Below, in pieces: positions 59,555-64,000 of a DNA stretch of 64,000 bases. This DNA comes from Dryas octopetala. Taxonomy: Eukaryota; Streptophyta; Magnoliopsida; Rosales; Rosaceae. The notes under the pieces are model-generated. The model saw only the letters and a program-made list of their open reading frames with translations, was not told where the DNA came from and searched no databases. The stretch's first letter is position 1. Every line of letters begins with the position of its first letter. Location: positions 28,919,489 through 28,983,488 of the forward strand of contig OY992832.1 in NCBI GenBank assembly GCA_963921425.1, given 5' to 3'. Made by a program: the position numbers and the translations under genes.

Positions 59555-61261
59555 ATCAAAATTACGGGTGGGCACGAGATGAGGGGGGACGAGATTGACC
59601 TCATCCCGTTCCCAATATAGGAAAATGTATTCAGGATTGGATGACCATGGTACCAGTCAAAACCAATCAATGTGGTACAAGATGGGTTAGGGATGGGTTC
59701 GGGACCGTGGAAGGCCAGCGATGAGAGAGCTTCTCCCTGTTGTTCTCGCCATTGTGAGAGGTTGGGGAGGTTCTGCGCTGGCAAGGTCCCTCACTGGTGG
59801 TCTGGGTCATCAAAATCAAGGTCGGAACCAATTGGGTTCTGGTCGTGGTTGTGACGCACACGCAGGTGGGTGGCTGGGTTCTGCGTAGCACCTGGGAAGA
59901 GAGAGGGAGAAGCACTGGAAGGGGAAGAGAGTTGAGAGAATCTGGGGGGGGGAAGATAGAACAAAGAAGAAAGTGCATGGGGAGGGGAAGAGAGTTGAGA
60001 GAAGGAAGAGTTTGAGAGAATCGGGAAGAAGAATACAGAACAAAGAGCAAAAAACATAAATGAAAGTGGGGTCAAGTCTTAGGGGAAAAAGAAGGGGAAA
60101 GGTATAAAATAAAAAATAATAATAAAATTAATTATTACGGTAGGGGTGGGAACGGTACGGTAACAGTACCGAACTATTAATACCGCCTGCTGACCGACGG
60201 AGGTCGAAACCCTTCTTTTCGGCTCCGATGTCGTACTGCCGGAATACGATAACCGCAATTATTGGTGCGGTACGGTATCATACAGTTTGGGATGGTATTG
60301 GTAATACCGAACATGTTTCAATCGAGCTAAATTTTGAAGCCTAAAATGCTTTTCAACAAAAAGTCAAAAATGGATTCAAAATTTGATTTTACTGGGCAAC
60401 TCTATATTTTTACTTCACATATCAATATATCATCCATAATTCCATACAAATATACAATACCTTAACAAGTTATAATATAAGTTATATAACTATATATTAT
60501 TTACTATTTACTATTTAGTATATACTATATTAGTATATTACATTATTACTATATACCAAGTTATCAAGTTACTACCAAGTCTACCAACTTACCAAGTACC
60601 AAGTAGTCAAGTACCAAGTACCAACTATGAATTATGAATTTATTTATAGTATTAAATTATTAATAGGATATAGTGATATACTAATATACATTATATACTA
60701 TATATAATTATAGATTATAGTACATACTATATACTTTATAGAGTTTATAATTTAGTATAATATTAAGGTTTAGGGTATTTTAGTATTTTTTTACTCTATT
60801 TGTTTAGGGTATAGTATAGAAATGTATTTTATAAATTATATAGAAAGGTATTTTAGTTTTTTTTTATTTTGGGTATAGTATAGAAATAATCAAATAAATG
60901 TATAAAAATGAATTATTTCAATTTTTTTTAATATAGGTACGGTATTGATATATCGTCAGTACTGGATTTCATAAGCCGGTACCGTTATCGAAATTTTTCG
61001 GTAATTAATTTTCGAGACCGGACTCGGTCGGTTGTCGGTAATTTTCGATTTTTCAGCAAAAAATCTCAGCCCTAATATACGAGACAGGACAGGAAGAGAT
61101 TGAAATGATGGTACCGTTTCCATCCCATTGTATTTGAGACCGGTACAGGATCATCTCGAAAATTACGGGACCTAAACGGTACGGGACATAACCAGGATGG
61201 GACGAGAGGGAACCGGTATAGGTTTGATATCCCAGTATTAATGCCCACCCCTAATCAAAAT
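59555..61261. mobile_element. hAT transposon (non-autonomous), 8-bp TSD ATCAAAAT
   Basis: The element is 59563-61253 (1691 bp). Ends TACGGGTGGGCA and, inverted, TAGGGGTGGGCA match at 11 of 12. TSD ATCAAAAT is perfect at 59555-59562 and 61254-61261. TAGGGGTGGGCA-type ends with 8-bp TSDs are typical of plant hAT elements. No transposase. A second hAT-like element is nested at 60141-61074. The part before it (59680-60080) is GC/GA-rich. Confidence 0.9.
60141..61074. mobile_element. Nested hAT-like MITE
   Basis: Starts TAGGGGTGGGAACGG and ends CTCAGCCCTA (inverse TAGGGCTGAG). GGTACCG-type palindromes are dense near both ends (60153, 60983). Flanks TATTACGG and ATATACGA match at only 5 of 8, so the TSD is decayed or the limits are off slightly. 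AT-rich interior, no coding. Confidence 0.6.
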
Positions 61262-62394
61262 TACCTTTTGACTAAATTTGGTATTCTTGTTGGATTTAGA
61301 TTTCCAGTTACCCAAAGAAGAGGTTAAGGACAGTGGTGTCATGGAAGTGCACAAATATTAGGGTTAGACACCATGTAGGGGGATTCTCACAGCTTGACTA
61401 TTAGGACATTTTAATGTGTGTATGTATGATATTTAATATTTTTGCTGCAAACTTTGCATCGTTTTTGTATGCCATGTTGTATGGTTTTACTATCATTTGA
61501 TGTGGATGATCTAAGAGTAAAGAGTCACAGTTGTGACGACCTTGAGTTTCGATCCCCTAACTTCCGAAAGGGATAGTATGGACAAGCTAGTTAATTTGTC
61601 ATTCTGGGGAGGTTAGCTTATGGGGTAATTACTAGGTAATGGATACTCTCACTACAGTGTCAAGCTTTTGCTTCGGTATGTGTACGTAGCTAGCCATTTT
61701 GAATTTTTGTATTCGATTATCAGGTAAAATTTAAATTTGGGTACCCGTTACGTTTTAACAAGTTGCATGCTCATCATCAAGTATTTCGTAGATTTTGGTT
61801 TGTTAGTGATTATTTTCGAACTGTTTTATTACTAACTGTATATGTAATAAATATTTTACCTACTATTTTCAAACCTAGACAAAGTCCCCCAAGGTAAAGC
61901 TATGAATGTATGTGATACTTGCCCCCTACGTACACTGCTTTTGTAAATCTTCCAAAGGTTGACGACCTCGACTAATCTGTTGGTCGAGGCACTTATATAT
62001 CTTGTTGGGCATCCTCAGGTCTTCTACACTATACTTCTTATGTTTCTATACTCGGTCTTTTGTCTAGTTTAATATCTTTCTTTGTTTTTACTCAAATTTG
62101 TAAATATTAAGAACATCTTTCTGCTAGTCGGTAGGTATCTTTTTTGTGTTATATTTTTTAAACATGATTTTTAAGGACATTATGTTTGTTAGGGTTGTTT
62201 TTGTAAACTTCTTATACTAATGGATTGGTTTTATTTAAAGCTATATATCTTTCGAAGTGTGTTTATACTAGATCTTGTGTGCACTTTAACTCTAATCCAA
62301 CCTGTATTCTATCAAACAAGGTTTAACTCATTCTAAAGAACTTGGGAATATAATGCTTGCGATATAAGTATTATATTTCTAGAAATTTTACAAT

Positions 62395-63074
62395 GGATGC
62401 CGCTGTGATACTCTAGAACTAGGACTTCACAATGATTCACTTAGCTGATGAAGCATTGATAGCAGGATTATAGATAGAAGTAACAAATCGCGAGGTGTGT
62501 TTAAAAACTGTGACTTTGAATGCATTCTTCTAATTTTTGTTTTATCAATTAAAGTTTTGTTTTGGTCCTCTATTTTGGTTCACAATCCCATTGGTAATTA
62601 CCTTACGTTTATATAAGTCTTTAAATATATACAAATAAGAAGCTGAAGTTACTCATCTTTATATCTTCTTAAGAAACCCAATAATTTATCACCAACAAAG
62701 GTGACAATCACTCAAAGTAGCCTTAATTTGAAGAGTTTTTTTTTAATCAATAATTTGAATAAGGTTAAGCTTTTCCATTTTTTTATGGATTTTATACCCA
62801 TCAAGCTCATCAGCAGTAATCCTACTTATAGCCTTATAGGCGACCTTGGCTTTTGGGAATATCTGATTGATGCAACAAGTGAAAACCCACAACAAACATT
62901 CAAAACCCAGATTCAAACTCATCAACCCTCTCCTATTGAAATTAGAACACAGATCCTCCAATGTGCCTACAGTTAACATGGTTAGAGAAAAGTAAGAGCC
63001 CCTACTGTTAATACTTGGTTAAGAAAGAGGAAGAGTCCCAAGCTGAATCCAGGTACTGTATCTCAAAAGCTTTT
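62395..63074. other. Intergenic/3' flank of the coiled-coil gene
   Basis: No gene is recognised. The minus-strand frame at 62743-62979 (78 codons) and the plus frame over the same bases lack family features. Part of this is probably the 3'UTR of the gene at 63.1 kb. Confidence 0.45.
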
Positions 63075-64000
63075 TTATGTCTTGGAAGATAGAGGGCTAT
63101 GCAGAGGGAAAACTGCTTTACTGTTCTGCCTCACCAACAACGAGGAGTTTCCGATGTCTTGAAAGGGTGATCTTTTCGGAGCTATAGGTGTTCTGTTGGT
63201 GCATGTGCCTGGTTTGTTTCTTCCATGAAGCAAAACCTCCCTTTCCTTGCTGCCATATTCTTTGGTACAATGATTTTCCTTCATGTGGCAAATCAGGACC
63301 CGCTTTTCCATTTCGTTTTGTGGATCTCGGGGATTAAGTGGTGAGCCATTTGCCCTCATTACTCTTGTGCTTTCTTCCTTCCTCAACCTATCAAGCTCTC
63401 CATGGAGCATAGACACTTGTGCTTCTAACTCCCTTGCTTTGCTTTCAGATGAAACAGCTTTCTGTCTCCATTCTTGCACCTAGAGAAGAAATATGAAATC
63501 TTCAGTTACTGAATTATTTGAGAAGATACTCAAAGTGATTATATAAAGTACGTTTGAGGCCTTCCAAGCATCATGAAATTGAAAAAGCCTTTCAATCCTT
63601 TTTCCGAATCATGCCTCTTCCAAGACTCAGCAGGTCCAAGAAAACAAAAAATCAAAACGAAAAAGACACAATGATGGTTGTCATAGGTGCAACAATTCAA
63701 ACTTATTACTTTTTCAGAAATAGATTCTCTTAACGTCAGCAGAGAAAGACTTGCCAGAGCAATGTGGCTGTCATATAGTGCCTGCCCGAAAAGCTAAGAG
63801 GATAGCCTCTTTAAGTAGCAGCTTGATCTAGATAGATGTACACTATTATTAAAACAAAGATAATCAGGTATGGAATCTTACAGAAGAGTGTAAGGATTGG
63901 ATCTGATAATCAGAATCCAGCGCTCGATCTTCCCAAAAGTCCCGAGATGCCTGCAATTCTTCCATCTCCTCCCTCACCTGCCCCAGCATCTCCTGCATCT
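63075..64000 (-). CDS. Coiled-coil protein, last two exons (5' part beyond window)
   Basis: The last exon is 63075-63479 and the preceding one 63882-64000, separated by a 402-bp intron with acceptor TTCTCTAG and donor GTAAGA. The upstream exon reads MQEMLGQVREEMEELQASRD and onward to LHSS; the last exon continues VQEWRQKAVSSESKARELEA and then LHGELDRLRKEE. Both are Glu/Arg/Leu-rich heptad-like sequence predicted to form a coiled coil. The tail after about residue 85 is basic and low in hydrophobics, with TNRTPIAPKRSPFQDIGNSS, and ends at TAA 63075-63077. I do not recognise the family with certainty; plant cytoskeleton-associated coiled-coil proteins are possible. The frame is intact across the splice, so it is probably a live host gene. 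Confidence 0.75.

Larger units (their letters stand above)
58045..62394 (+). mobile_element. Probable gypsy-type LTR(s), plus strand, interrupted by a hAT element
   Basis: Starts TGTGACGCCCTAGAATTT at 58045. A TATA box CCTATAAATACC lies at 58696, preceding a transcribed-leader-like segment. After the hAT insertion (59563-61253) similar LTR-type sequence continues, with a second TGTGACGACC start at 61532. A possible end ...AATTTTACA is at 62394. No gag/pol, no confirmed TSD; this could be one long LTR or two partial ones. Confidence 0.4.

Noticed and set aside
62743-62979. 78-codon minus-strand frame and 91-codon plus-strand frame downstream of the coiled-coil gene
   Set aside because: Neither shows a domain or splice context; most likely 3'UTR/intergenic.

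Overview
This is nuclear DNA of a eudicot plant. The evidence is spliced protein-coding exons with GT-AG introns, an intact gene for a plant-specific DUF1138 (ozone-induced OZI1-like) protein, and dense nests of plant transposon families. The sequence does not identify the species. Only two host genes are visible, both on the minus strand: the DUF1138 gene (about 23.0-26.7 kb) and the 3' exons of a coiled-coil protein gene that runs off the right edge (63.1-64.0 kb). Nearly everything else is transposable elements, many of which can be delimited exactly by target-site duplications (TSDs).

Layout. 1-1938: end of a minus-strand LTR with the TGTAACGACCC type of terminus. 1939-7457: an L1-type LINE (reverse transcriptase, zinc-binding region, RNase H, poly-A). 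It is split by a 1.9-kb solo LTR (3200-5115, TSD CATAC) and by a second insertion near 5.9-6.5 kb. 7.5-9.0 kb: degenerate copia-like LTR/leader. 9.0-21.8 kb: a Mutator-like (MULE) quarter, with four copies of one MITE family (two with perfect 9-bp TSDs), a 1.4-kb long-TIR element (19118-20522), and a third MULE (11196-17065) that hosts a young Ty1/copia element (11897-16796) with unusual TA...TA LTR ends. 22.0-26.7 kb: microsatellites, then the DUF1138 gene with a long 5'UTR intron. 27.0-31.9 kb: a decayed PIF/Harbinger transposon with a SANT-like ORF1, a DDE transposase ORF2 and an unexpected Cys-rich third ORF. 31.9-34.7 kb: three adjacent TIR elements. 34.8-38.9 kb: a probable non-coding LTR. 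39.3-58.0 kb: a Sirevirus-type copia whose 3' LTR was hit by a 9.7-kb CACTA transposon, which was itself hit by a third, internally deleted copia on the minus strand. 58.0-62.4 kb: another probable LTR carrying a hAT element with a hAT-like element nested inside. 63.1-64.0 kb: the partial host gene.

Most notable: the CACTA element contains exon fragments of at least three unrelated host genes (a MATE transporter, nucleolar GTPase NUG2 and triosephosphate isomerase), some with their splice sites, and shows no transposase gene. It is therefore a candidate gene-shuffling Pack-CACTA. Other points of interest are the copia at 11.9-16.8 kb, whose reading frame continues through the polypurine tract into its own 3' LTR where it encodes in-frame 11-residue repeats; the Harbinger third ORF behind a TATA motif shared with the transposase unit; and a long GC-rich hairpin inside a MULE MITE.
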